Assembly (NCBI GenBank): GCA_035048485.1
Contig: CM068584.1
Coordinates: 54,809,739 to 54,873,738, forward strand
Direction: 5' to 3'
Length of the DNA stretch: 64,000 nt
Origin: Pteria penguin
Taxonomy: Eukaryota > Mollusca > Bivalvia > Pterioida > Pteriidae
Shown: positions 23,227-35,133 of the stretch, in pieces
Position numbering within the stretch: position 1 is the first letter of the stretch
Layout of the letters: each line of letters starts with the position of its first letter
Notes under the pieces: model-generated
What the model was told of the DNA's origin: nothing
The model's database searches: none
What the model saw: only the letters and a program-made list of their open reading frames with translations
Position numbers and translations under genes: made by a program

Positions 23227-24466
23227 CTATGGGGACTTACTACGACCCCTTACATTTATTATATGAGTATTTTTTGTAGTTTTATCGTCATTTACAGAAG
23301 TGGTATTTTCTGTCGAAATTGTATCAGGAGAGGTATCTTCCATCTCTATTTCCAAAACATCGAATTTATTGCGAACGACCACCTCGGGGTTCATTGGTAC
23401 ATTTGCGGACAACCGTCTATTATTAACACTTGTTTTGTTTTTAGATTTAACAGGAGATGATGATTTATTGTTTACTGTTTTCTGCAGATTTTATACAGTC
23501 TGCGAAGACGACGTCAACGAGGATGCTCTAGGTTTGGAAAGAGCAGATAACGAGGAAATATCAGATTTCAAACATGATATATCAGTTTGAATGGCAATTG
23601 AAACACTTTTCTTTGAAGCTTTTGAGGAGTAGCTGTTAGTATTTACTGCAGGAATATGTAGATTTTCATATACTTTCCTTGCTTCAGGATATGATAATCC
23701 CTGCTCAACTTTAATCTGTATAATCTCCTGTTCTTTTTTGTATATAGGGCAGTCTTTCGACGAAGCACAATGATTGCCTTTACAGTTCAGGCATTTAGCG
23801 TCGGCAGAACAAGGTTCAATGCCATCAAAGTGTTCATCATACCCGTCAACTCCAGTATGAACATGACCACATTGGTGACACGTTTTCCTATTTCGACAGG
23901 TCTTGAAGCTGTGACCAAACTTCTGACAATAAAAACAACGCAACGGCGAAGGATAATACAGGTCAACTTTGGCTGTAACATAACCTAATTTTATTTTTTT
24001 GAGGTACAGATGACGTACTAAATGTAAGGAGGAAAGTATGTGTTTTTATTTCTTTGCCATCCTTTTTAATAATGAAACGACGTACACCGACAACTTTTTG
24101 ATTTTTCAATTCTGACAGAATGACGTCATAGGCTAATAAAGCAAGATTCTTGTCTTTGTCCCTCAAAATACCACGACATGTATTGAGGTTAAAATGAGGA
24201 GATACTTTAACAGGAATGTCACCAATGTGGTCCAACGTTAACAAGTTCAGCGATTGTTGCTTTTTAGAACATTCAACTAGAAGCTGACCGTTTCTTTGTT
24301 TCGTAACGTTTTTAACCGTGCCTGCCACTGATTGTATGGTTTTATCTACCAAGAAGGGTGAAGCTTTAGCTAATGCCCTATCTTCAGATGTTATTACCAG
24401 AAAGCGAGACCAGTCATCATCAGGTTGTTCAGGAGTGTTTTCAATATTGTCCGCAAGACGTTTTCG
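23227..24466 (-). pseudogene. LINE ORF1 (Gag-like, zinc knuckles)
   Basis: Nucleic-acid-binding ORF1 protein of LINE copy B. The first block (24466-23963) includes WSRFLVITSEDRALAKASPF and VDKTIQSVAGTVKNVTKQRN. The second (from about 23980) has LRCFYCQKFGHSFKTC, then CHQCGHVH, then CLNCKGNHCASSKDCPIY, a set of CCHC knuckles, and then IIQIKVEQGLSYPEARKV. These are the classic arrangement of jockey/I-type ORF1 proteins, which coat the RNA. A third block ends GRSKSP at 23227. The frame breaks near 23985 (an A-run) and near 23490. No in-frame ATG is visible, because a stop lies just upstream of 24466. It is probably non-functional. Confidence 0.8.
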
Positions 24467-25172
24467 TTAGTTCAAAGTTTTATGGTTTGGTATTGGGAAG
24501 CCATGAGAAAAGATTTATAATTCATTCTCACAACAACCCACCCCAGGGAGTGTCAACAAGGACCAGGCAATACACTGTGGCTCTCCTACAGCAATGCACT
24601 GGAGTTGTTGTGAAAGTATACTCGACCATAAAGAAAAGAAGTGCATTTAACTGCAGAAAAGATAACTCGGGTACCAGTCGAGAGTACATTTCAGAACAGT
24701 CAATGGTATGCAAATACTTTCCATTTACAATCGATTGGCCCATAAGCCACCGCCGTCTCAAATGAAAAGTTGGAAAAAGGCAATATATCGCATAAAAGGA
24801 CAAAATTAGACATTATGCATAGTATTTCAAGATGGAATAAGCAAGAGAAATGAGGGCTTGCCATGACAAAGCCGATTGATCAAGATCGGGCCCATCCGAC
24901 CGCCCGTCTAGCTGAAGGGCCAAAGTGGAGTGTTGGACACAAACAAACCACAGTTTGAAAATGCCCTCAGCCACCAGGATTCCGTCCTCCAGCGACACGG
25001 GTTGCATCCCACGGCAAACAGGATGCCTCATTTAGTCTATAACCGCGACCAGCAAGAGGGTGCTTGGGAATCTTCATAAGAATTCCCCGGGTGCCTCATT
25101 TAGTCGCCTCATACGACACGCAAGAGGTACGGAGGTCCTATTCTTATCACCCCGGGGACCCCACGGGGGTAC

Positions 25173-25615
25173 AAATTTGGAAATTTTTTCGACGTACACA
25201 TCAACACATCGGAATGATTTTGCTCCAGGTGACAGTATGCATTTTTCAGAAATATATCTTGTTATGTATAAATAACACTTTACTCATGAAAACATTTATG
25301 CCCCCCCCCCCCCCCCCATGTGTATTATTGATTTTCCAAAGAACCCTAGAGAATACAAGGAGTTTCAATATGGAAATTGTATAATGACCCTGCTTGTCTA
25401 AGGCATTTGTTAGAATCCAGGCATGTACATGTAGATCAGTAGTTGCGTTTACATAGGTTGTGATTTTAAACAAGGCTGTAATTTTGGTACATTGTTCTGA
25501 AAGTAGTATGAAAAAACAAGAAAGAACCTCACTTATATTACATTGATGTCCACATTGTTTTTAAAATGACAATAATAGCTAGAGTTTACATATTTACAAT
25601 TTATTGTATAAATTT
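25173..25615. other. no gene; poly-C tract
   Basis: Intergenic. It contains a poly-C tract of about 17 bases near 25301-25317. Nothing coding was recognised. Confidence 0.35.
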
Positions 25616-25617
25616 GA

Positions 25618-25927
25618 AAGAAGAACTAAAGCCCTGCGGCTGTCAAATTGGAGTGAAGAAGAAAAAGAACGAATGAAATAGGTACTGAAGAAAGACTTCA
25701 TGTCTCCGGAAAAAGACGTCAGTGGTGAAAGGGTGAAGTGTCCTTTTTCGTGGGAATCAACAAAACTACGCAAGAGAAAGCGACGTCTGGATGAGACTTA
25801 CAAGGCATCATTAACTGAGAAAGCAAAGAGACAGCTTTTCCTACCAATTATTGGGGATGCTTGTGATATACCACCCCCACTTGGTGCCCCTTCCTGGACA
25901 GTATCAAAACCTGTAAATTCGGATTAA
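25618..25927 (+). pseudogene. unrecognised basic-protein exon
   Basis: An open frame from about 25618 with one TAG near 25679 reads LRLSNWSEEEKERMK, then FMSPEKDVSGERVKCPFSWE, then KLRKRKRRLDETYKASLTEK and ends at a TAA. The composition (acidic start, basic middle, KAKRQ) looks like the C-terminal exon of the uncharacterised invertebrate proteins that accompany P2X7-like or DDE-like families. This is only a resemblance. No other exon was found. Confidence 0.3.
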
Positions 25928-28100
25928 ATTCATGAAATTGATGTATTTTGATTCTGATTTATAGGACACAAATTCATTTTAATTTCTTTATTTAAATATG
26001 AATTCCTAACTCAAAAATTTGCTCAAATCTTACTATTTCATGGTCCTTTGGAGTTAGATAATTGAGTGTTTATGATAATTCGTTATGTACTACTTATTGT
26101 AGTAATTTATTGTGATAGATGCCTTTCAGGCCATTGTTAAAATGTGGGTGCTTGTGTGTACTAAAATCATATTTTCATGTTATTTTGATTACATATGTTT
26201 TTTTTTATGTTTTAAAAGTAATTTAAAAAGTAGTTGCTTGTTGGACCAGTATATTGTTACATATGACTATGGTACATTCATTTCTATAGCCTTTTCAGTT
26301 TTGCATATATATATATATATATATGGAAATAATGTTTAAAAATCATAATGAACACACAATTCTTAGCTCTAACAATATTTTATTATGGGATACGTTTTCT
26401 TCAAGTAATTTCATATTTACTGAAACTTAAAAAAGCATAAGAGGTAGGACTGAAAACATTTGAATACTTTTGTAACTGAGAATTTAATATTGTTGATAAA
26501 AACCAAATGTCCAACATTCTGTGAAAAGAGTATCTTTTAATTTTGTTCGTTACACAGCAACTTCCCTGTCTAAGAATTTATAAGATTTATATATTTATTT
26601 ACAATTTTAAGAATATACATATAGTTCTATTTTTTTAATAGAATTTTGTTTTGCATGATGAGTTTTGTTATGCTATTATGAAATAATTTTATAAGGAGTT
26701 GTGTTTTGTACAGCTGTAAATAATGTATTCATTTTGAAGAAAGTTTCTGTAACAAGGGAAAACAAAGTGGTTGCATGAATGGGTATATGGTGGTTACTAC
26801 TTAAAAATACCAAGATCTGCCTCTACTGATAACATTCTGCAAGCTTTTGACTTCAAGAAGTTTTCCTCTTTGAGAACAATGATAAGAAAACCAATGCCAC
26901 TTTAGAGTAGCTTGTTTCTGATTTTGAAACCCATTTTCCGTATATGTTGCACAGGCAGCACGGTTTATTTGAACAAATTGACCTGGGTAACATTCTTTTT
27001 CTTTTTTTTGTTTTTTTTTTTGTGGAGAAAAAATATATTTCTGCAGCAAAATCTCAGTTTCTACAACAATGACCTGAAATATCCAATTTTATGCAATGAA
27101 AACCTTAAAAACATGTCCCAGTTTATGCAGCAAAACCTATAATAAATATCCCGGTTACTGTCAGTTTAAGCACTAAAAAAACTCCATAAATGTCCCAGTT
27201 TCCGCAGCGAAAACCTCCAGTAATATCCCAGTTACCGCAGGTTTGCGAAAACTGAAACTTGGGGTTATTTTTGCAGTGTATATTAGCAGTTTTTCAGCCA
27301 TCGGGGAAAACTACTATATAGCGATGTTTCGGGGGGGGGGGGGGGGGGTTTACTATGGGGAAAAAACTACCATATAACACCGGTTTGTCGCTTCTCTCCG
27401 GTTCTTCTCTCGAATTGCCGTCCAAGTTTGGCCATTTTCGGAGCTGGTATAACTAAACTAAAACATACAATACATAAAAACGACATATAAAGTTCAGGAT
27501 AAGACATCAAAGCATACATATAAGCAATGAATTATGATAAAAGACAAAAGAAAACGGTGATGACAAAAGATTAAGAAATTACCATTTATTAGTAATAAAT
27601 GTATTTATGAATACCAAATAGTTATTAGGTCTGGGGAAGATAAATCTTGCTTCCTTGTGTAGTACTGCGCAGTTAATGCTACGCCCAAGAATACCTCGTA
27701 AATATTCATGAGCGTCAGTCAAAGCATTGAGTAAGTATAAGCAGCTGCAACCAGTGTATGCACAAAAGACGCCCTTGTTTACGTCTAACAGTATGGCTGG
27801 GCGCGCGTCCATGAACTGACAGTTTCAACACAACATGAACTAAACTGCAACATTTTTAAGAAGGTCCCTTAGATACATTGCGTTGAATTGTTATCTTAAA
27901 TGGAAATCGCCAATTTCAGATGAGTTACTTGGCTTATAAATTATCAAACTGTACGCGTACGCCAGGCAGTCAACTGTAATACAACACTGAGTAATTAGCG
28001 GATGCTACTAAATGACCGGATAAACAATGAGAGATCCGAAACGTGCATTACTGTGCCTTTTATTGCGTCAGCATGACAACCGTGATCATTGAATGACAAT
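25928..28100. other. no gene; microsatellite and poly-G
   Basis: AT-rich, with an AT microsatellite at 26304-26324 and a poly-G tract of about 18 bases at 27330-27348. The stretch 27060-27260 repeats words such as TCCCAGTTTNNGCAGCAAAA several times, a degenerate short tandem repeat. Confidence 0.4.
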
Positions 28101-28101
28101 A

Positions 28102-28135
28102 AGGCGACAGAGATTTATTTCTTAGTTTTACGGAT
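28102..28135. repeat. left terminal inverted repeat
   Basis: 34 bp beginning AGGCGACAGAGATTT and ending TTAGTTTTACGGAT. It pairs with 34842-34875 with four mismatches. Confidence 0.75.
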
Positions 28136-28330
28136 CCGTCGACCCTAATTTTACCACAAATGGAGAAAAAAAAATAAAATGGTCTGAACGTACATTTTTT
28201 TTCCCGCTCATCCGAATTTCGCATGACCGTTACGGATTTTTACTTTTAGTTGTCTTTTAATCTTTGTCGCGCAAGCGTTTTAGAGTATGCGACTTTATAC
28301 AATCGCGATCGTGTCACAACACGACGCCGA

Positions 28331-31300
28331 ATGGCAGCAATGCAGCACAGCTACAGGTGGATTGGGCTGCAAATCGGAAAAGAGGGTGACACCCAACCAA
28401 CAACGAACAAATTTAAGAAATCAGAAGAATCTAGTTCTGTCAAAAGTGTATTTTCAGACGAACTGTCAAATTACGATGATGGTAATGCATGCATATCGCG
28501 TGTTTATGCCACGCAACACAACCATAGTTTTTATAATGCTCGAGATACGGGCACTGAAGTGGATGTAGAAATGCCTGTTGGTGCCTTGTATGGCATGGGT
28601 ATGAGGTTCCTCTATGTGTACATAAAAGACATAGGCAGCGTCGAGTTGGAAGCCTCAAAACCAAAGTCTGCATTTGATGTACTGGTGACGGTGTGCAAAA
28701 CATACGACCAGCTACCCCCTCCAAGGTATTTTTGTGATGTTACTGTAGCTTGATGATTGAAAACTTAATAAAAGTGTCATGGAACAAATATGAAATTTAG
28801 TAGTGAAAGAGACTTGTGTACTCAATATTGGCTCGGATATTTTAAAGGATCCTGATACTCCAAAATTTTAGGTTCGAACCCCATTGTACACAGATAGTCC
28901 TAGACTCTGCACTTTAAAAGAAGCTGAATACAATGTAGCTGCAGTTTTTTGGAACACTGACAGCAGGACAAAGTCACAAAGTAACACTACATAGCTGAAA
29001 TATCAGAAACATTTAAATATAAACATGCTTGTTTTCTTTTTAAAGATCACTGGATACAACCAACATTTCATGTGTGTGTGTGTTTGTGTATTGAAAGATG
29101 GATTTTAGAAAATATGCAGTAGTCTTAAGTTTTATAAGATCTCTTGTCGCTGCATACGAAATGTGTGTATGCGCCTGGTGTTACATGTTCTACTGTTATT
29201 TGAGATATTATATAAAACTTTGACTAAAAGCTGGAATTAAAATCAACAATTTTAATTTTATCAGAGAGACGAAAACCGCCAAAGATCGTCTCTACAATGA
29301 CTTGCTGGAATGCCTGAAGACGATGAAGGTGGGCTTCACAAGGGGTCAAGTACATGATGTGGGAACCAAGCTTGTCACTGATTTATGTGGCATTCTGTGG
29401 TACATATCACCATTTCATGATCGATTCAAGGAACGGGGTTTGAAGGTACAATATTGAGTTTTTTTAGTAATAACTTGAAACGACACATAGCTTAATTTGC
29501 AGATTCCATACAAATATACCTGGACTGTATTAACGAACACATGTTTTGTTCATTCGGTGTAATTCAATGATGTTTTAAATCACAGGCAACAATATATTAC
29601 TAGCATGCAATGGCACATAGACGTGCAATTGACTGAAGAACTAAGACAAGTAGGTATTAATGTGCCAAGTCTATTGATTTGTATAAACAAAACATTATTA
29701 TACGATTCATTAATATGGATAACATCAGTCAAGATATTTATATATTATTTGTTTGAATATTTAATCATAGATTCCTGAGAAGTTCAGTGCATTTGACAAC
29801 TACAAAGGTTGGAAATAACAGCACAAAGTACAACCTAGGGTAAGCATTTGTAGGTTCAAGTACATGTATAAAGGACAGAAGCAGGGTATGAACTTTTAGA
29901 TATAACAAAATTTTACGAGCCATGTGGGCCCTTAAAACTCCGGGTCTACGAGCCCACATCAATCTTAATGAGCCCACGATGAAACCATTCTATACATCTT
30001 AGTAGACGTCTCTGTTTATATTTGAAGTAATTGCCCCGTTTTGTGGGCAAAACATTCCATTTTACAGAAACTTCCTAATTTGGCCTGTCACGCCATACAT
30101 GTAATACGCTGAACAAAATACTGGAATAAAAGATAATATATAGATAGAATAGATCATGATAGATAGTATCATAGATAGATAATTCACAAATGTAAAACTG
30201 GATATATTTACACAATGTACAATGTAACCAACAAATTACAAGAACTTTGATATGCATATTTTAATCATCTAGACTCTTAATGTCGCATACCCATCGATGG
30301 AATAAGGGTTTACACATGTAGATGATTCGGATTAGAACTCAGCAAGAAACAGCAGATTCATCTTGCAGATTTTTTGTTCGACATGTGGGCGAGTAAGAAG
30401 TGTTATTTGGTTGCCCACCACAAATTTTACTCGTCGTGGGCGAGTGTTGCTTTTATTCCCTGGGTCACAGAAGCCTCTTTCATTTTATGGTCTGTAGGCA
30501 GCAGATCAACATATTGATTTCAGATTGATTTCAGATTAAAATTCAATATCTGACTTTCTGTCTGTGTATTTTTATGAAAACATCTATCACAGTATCAGAG
30601 ATACATGTACATGTATATGCGGAGATTGGTTCCTTTTCTGAATATATATATAAAATTTGAATTGAACTCGGCAAATAAGTTTTGTTTCATAATTAAACCA
30701 AATATTGGCATAATGTAATATTAAAATTAACCAATATTTATTTTGTAGATCACTTCAGAGGAACTGAAGTTCCATGTGGATAGATTAGGAGCGATTGTGA
30801 TGATGCCTTGGATAATGAACAAACATTTCACTAAGTTCAGAGAAACCCTGGATGAACTGTTACAGGCTCTCCAAAAATACCTTACTTTTCTGGGCAAACA
30901 GAAAGAGAGGTCCAATGCTAATCATCAATCTTCAGAGCCAGTGAGGGGAATTACTGACAACTGGAGTTTTAAAATTGTAGACAGTACACCCAAAGTTTCT
31001 CCGAAATACAGTGCCCTAGTTAAAACCCTAGAAATTGCTGATGAATACAAGCCGATAGATTTAATCGACTTTGAGCCTGAGGAACGATTTGAGCGTAGGT
31101 TGTGGGTTGAAGATTTGAAGCTGCCAATTGCAGTTGGCTTGTTTGCCTTTCATTATGGTAACTACTTAGGAAATCTTAATATTATTTGGAAACAGCCCCC
31201 TTGCTCAGAACGTGATAGCACACGAGATATCGAAAATATAAACGAGATCAAATCGAAGTTGACTAAATTTGGTACACGAGCCATGCGAAAAGAGTTCATG

Positions 31301-34300
31301 GAAAAGTATGCAAAATCCTGCAAGGAGAAGCCTGCAATTTTGCGATCTATGTACAAGTATTTGACCAGATACTCTATTGCACCTACCAACAAAGCTGAAG
31401 AAGCTGTAGACTTACGTGTTTCTAAATTCCTATTGGATTCAGATGACCCAAAACTCATATTTGACTTGCGCAAAAACAATGGTAGGGTCCAGGATGAAAA
31501 ATTTGAACCATTTTGGGACGAAGCAAAAAAGTACCTTGATGAAAAGTCAGTAGTACACGAGCGTCGGCATACTGAAATAGTATATATGCCATTTGCAATA
31601 TCTGTACGTGATTTCCGACAACAGATTCTTTCGAGAATGCCAGAGAACTCTGTTGCCCCATCTGAATCTTGGATCCGACTTAATTTCTACCCGTCCAATT
31701 CATATGTTAATGCAGCTACACAGTATACATGTCGATTTCAGGTCAAGCGTGCTGTACAACAACGCTTACTCAGAGTTCAACATGAAGATGCTGATTATGC
31801 ATTCTATCAATACACCCTTTTGAAGACCTTTGCTGTTAAACGGAGAGATCATTGCCTTATGCAATGTCTGGATGACAAGGACATTGTACCAGTCGGTGAC
31901 CCTGGAAAACCCATGACAGCAGTTAGCAGATCACATCATAGTGGATTAACGAGTGGGGAACGAAATCAGTTGTTGTGCGTAGATCATGATTATCATTTAT
32001 GTAGTATTGTCCCTTCAGTGTGCCTATCTGTTGAAATACCAGATACACCAAAAGGTTCATTTTACCATGGAGATGTTCACGTGACACTGAAAGACAAGAT
32101 ATTTCAGCCATCACATCCGTTTAGACATTCTACTGAAACTGTAGGTCTTGTCAGAAAGTTTTGCAGCGATGATGATGTGAACTCGAGGAAACCAATTCTT
32201 GTCCGATACACGGACGGAGGTCCTGATCATAGACCTACTTATACCTCCGTTCAAGTTGCATCTGTTCTTGAATTCATCGCTCTGGATTTAGACATGTTTG
32301 TGGCATGCAGGACTGCACCCCATCAGAGCTATAATAACCCTGCCGAAAGAGTTATGTCACGTTTGAACCTAGGACTTCAGCATGTTTCTCTCTCGAGGCC
32401 TGAAATGGATCCTGGGTTTGAGTTACAAATCAAATCAATGTCAGCAATGAGTGCAGTTAGAAATAGCAAGAACGAACCATTAAAGTCTGCCCTGAAAGAC
32501 TCTGTTAGTACTACCATTGGGCATGTGAGGGAGATTTTATCAAGACTTCAAAGATCAAACGGTGAAGTCGTTTTACATGATGCGTGCTCAGAATCGGATA
32601 TTGATAGACTTTGTGAGGTTATCCGTGTGTTAAGTGACAGTATCGAGGCCGATCAAGTTCTGAATCTAAAAAAGATAGATGGGCATCAGGAACTGGTCTA
32701 TTTCTTTAAAAGACACTGCAGACAGCGGCAATATAGCTTTCAGGTATTCAACTTATTTTGAGTCAAAGTTTTGTGAAATTTAATTTGAAAAGGGACTTAC
32801 AGTATTTCAGAGAGAGGTCGGACTCAAATGTTTTTTTACCACATTCTTGATTGTTGTGGCAGTGATACTATCCATAAAGTTTAACTAATACATCAAATAT
32901 CCAACCTTGATACATATACATTTTGTGACCTTGACCTTAATACATTGTATCATACTATTTGTTGTTAGATAGTTGTCCAAAATATCTTACTTAATTTTCA
33001 GAAAAAGAAGTGTGATCCAGATGATGTTGATGGCTGCTCGTATTGCTGTCTGTGTCCACCCAGACTCCCAGTTGACCTATACAAGGACCTTCACTTCCTA
33101 CCAGATCCTGTTCTGCACGAGGGCTCATATAAATCCTTTGAGGAAACATATGGCACCAACACAGACGACAGAGACAGACCTAGCAGAAAAGCTACTCCAG
33201 AGGCAACAGAGAGGGACAAGAAATTTAAATCGTTGCTTGTATCGGGTAAATACTAAGAATTTTATTTTCATGTTTGCAAATAACTCTGTTCTGAAATTCT
33301 GTTTCAAGATGTTCAAGTAATAAGTACATGTTATTTTTCATGATATTTTTTTCTCAACCGGAAACTGTGTGGTAATTATACTTTTTTAAAAAAAATAATA
33401 CTAAATATGGTTGTGGTGATGTGCTTTGTAATCACTCAGATATGTGAGCTACCATGACAAAACCAGGCTTGTTGAGTTTTACGTTTTCACAGTTTTAATA
33501 TAGCGATAAAATCCTAATGCAATAATTTTAGATGTGCCAATAATCCAATATACCCTATATATTTAGCATGCTATAATCTGAAAAATAACTATTGTTAAGT
33601 TGTAAATTTTTTTTTTGTATTTTCATTAATAGATGTGAAAGCTATTAGAACATGTCAAATTCTCATTTTTGGCAAAAACATCAATAAAGCCTGGTTTTGT
33701 CATGGTGGCTCACATATAGTGTAGTAGTCTCTTTCTGTGTGCACATAGAGCTCTATATTTTGAATGCAATACTTAATGTCACAAGCTTGCTGTATATCTG
33801 CTTTCATTGTTTTATACTACTTTCACGATACCTATAACATTTCTAATAGAATCTAGACATTTCAAGATGTAAAAATGTTGCTGATGTACATATACAAAAA
33901 GTATATACATAGCAAAGTATGTCCTTTCATATATCTTTTCACCTATAAATAGTCACATTGTGTCTAAGCCACTACAGGTATATGTTCCGATAACGTTTTG
34001 TTTTCTGTGGTACTAGAAGTGAAAAATCTCCTTCAAATGATTTTAAAATTTCTTAGCAAAAATGTTTGAAGATTTTTATGTTTGTATTAAATAATTCAAT
34101 TTTTCAGCAAAGGTCAGAGGGACAGTCTCATGTACAGAGTGTGGCAAGAGGCGTGTGATATATTCTGGATCCAAGCTTACATTGGTAGAACAGAGACTAA
34201 TTCTGAGGGTTGAAGAGGAGCTACTCTATGCATGTGGGAGCCCACTGTTTCCTGGTGGACCTCATCAGGACCGAATTATAGTTGGGGAGGCTTTGTCCTG

Positions 34301-34718
34301 TACATCACCAATAGAAACAACTTACTATGCTGGCAAGTTTCTGTTGTTAATATTAAATAATTAATTGTACAGATGTTTTATTCTCATTTGCCATGCCTTT
34401 CATGCAGACAATTGATTGTCCAAATAAGTCCAAAACTGCTGTGTATGAATTTTCATTAACATTTCATAAAACAATCATTGTTTCCCTTTTTGGTATAAAG
34501 TTTGATGCATTTGGAAGTGTCAGTTCTTTATACTTTTCTATATTTCAGGAGTGACACAATCCTTTGATGACATTTGTATCCACTGCGGGGACACTGAGGT
34601 GACAACTAACCCCGAAATCCTAGAACTTAAGGAGGCCTTTGGAATAGTGCGACCAATCTGCCAGGCGTGTCTTCAAAAGGGACTAAAACCTGTCACACGA
34701 AATGCTAAAAAGATTTAA
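28331..34718 (+). CDS. putative DDE-type transposase, six exons, 1,069 aa
   Basis: Exons: 28331-28725, 29265-29445, 30749-32743, 33002-33245, 34108-34332, 34549-34718. All phases agree and no stop or frameshift occurs. Introns are GT-AG, except intron 5, which is GC-AG (GCAAGT donor). The large exon 3 holds an RNase H-like core: VDHDYHL (D604), RYTDGGPDH (D681) and NPAERVMSRLN (E725). This gives D-76-D-43-E spacing, plausible for DDE transposases. The C-terminal third is cysteine-rich. It has GCSYCCLCPPRLP followed by HFLPDPV in exon 4, CTECGKRRVIYS and LLYACGSPLF in exon 5, and CIHCGDTEV and CQACLQKGLK in exon 6, likely zinc-binding. I chose ATG 28331 because an in-frame stop lies upstream and a second ATG follows only three codons later. 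I recall uncharacterised cnidarian and mollusc homologues with TDGGPDHR. The catalytic role is inferred. Confidence 0.75.
29446..30748 (+). other. intron 2 of the DDE-like gene; repeat-rich
   Basis: 1.3-kb intron. Between about 29925 and 30440 the words GTGGGCCC, GAGCCCAC, GTGGGCGAG and GCCCACCAC recur in both orientations, which suggests an embedded degenerate inverted-repeat element. No coding region. Confidence 0.4.
33246..34107 (+). other. intron 4 of the DDE-like gene
   Basis: 862-bp AT-rich intron. The words GAGCTACCATGACAAAACCA (near 33448) and CTGGTTTTGTCATGGTGG (near 33691) are near reverse complements about 260 bp apart, a possible small inverted-repeat element inside the intron. 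Confidence 0.45.
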
Positions 34719-34841
34719 AAAATCCAGGAGGAATTGATCTGTGATCCATGTGAAACCGTGCAGTTCATTCAAATACGTTGAAATTTACTGATTTTATTTA
34801 TTTTTTTTTTTCGTCCTCCTACCCTATTTTGAAAAAAAAAA

Positions 34842-34875
34842 ATCCGTAAAACTAAAAATAAAATTTCTGTCGCCT
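34842..34875. repeat. right terminal inverted repeat
   Basis: Reverse complement of the left end. Reads ATCCGTAAAACTAA at its inner side and TCTGTCGCCT at its outer end. Confidence 0.75.
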
Positions 34876-35133
34876 AATGTAAAAGTCAAGATCAACTGCA
34901 CCTGAAACATGGTGAGTTGTTGAACGAACACCTTGCACTGACACTAAATTCGAAGGTAAAATGTTAGGTATTTTAATAATATTTTCAACAAGTGGTTTGC
35001 TTATTACACTAACAGTAGCCCCTGTGTCAACTAGTGCTTGTATATTGGTGTTATTAAGTTGAACATTTATTTTGTTGTTATTTGTTATAGCAGTTTCTAT
35101 GGATGCTGCTTCAATTTTGATTTGATAATCCAT
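34876..35133 (-). pseudogene. retropepsin-like aspartic protease fragment
   Basis: The minus-strand frame starts MDYQIKIEAASIETA at 35133. It contains the aspartic protease active-site motif ALVDTGATVSVIS (near 35045-35007) and then LVSVQGVRSTTHHVSGAVDL. It continues to DFYI, after which the frame enters the right inverted repeat of the neighbouring transposon and stops there. It is a remnant of a retroelement polyprotein whose remaining parts are not visible. The catalytic DTG is intact, but the domain is cut off before its C-terminal flap region. Confidence 0.6.

Larger units (their letters stand above)
20515..25172 (-). mobile_element. LINE copy B (I/Nimb-like), 3'-truncated
   Basis: Minus-strand non-LTR retrotransposon reading from about 25172 to 20515. 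A GC-rich 5' leader (25172 to about 24480, beginning CCCGTGGGGTCCCCGGGG) is followed by ORF1 and ORF2. Homology to copy A stops near 20575, so RNase H and the 3' tail are missing. It is much better preserved than copy A. Confidence 0.85.
28102..34875 (+). mobile_element. candidate unclassified DNA transposon with 34-bp TIRs
   Basis: The left end (28102-28135) and the reverse complement of the right end (34842-34875) match at 30 of 34 positions. Both start AGGCGACAGA and end TTAGTTTTACGGAT. They enclose one intact six-exon gene. The left repeat lies 195 bp upstream of its ATG and the right repeat 123 bp downstream of its stop. This is the layout of a cut-and-paste transposon carrying its own transposase. 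The target-site duplication was not resolved: the flanks read CAATA on the left and, on the same strand, AATG on the right. Superfamily not assigned. Confidence 0.7.
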
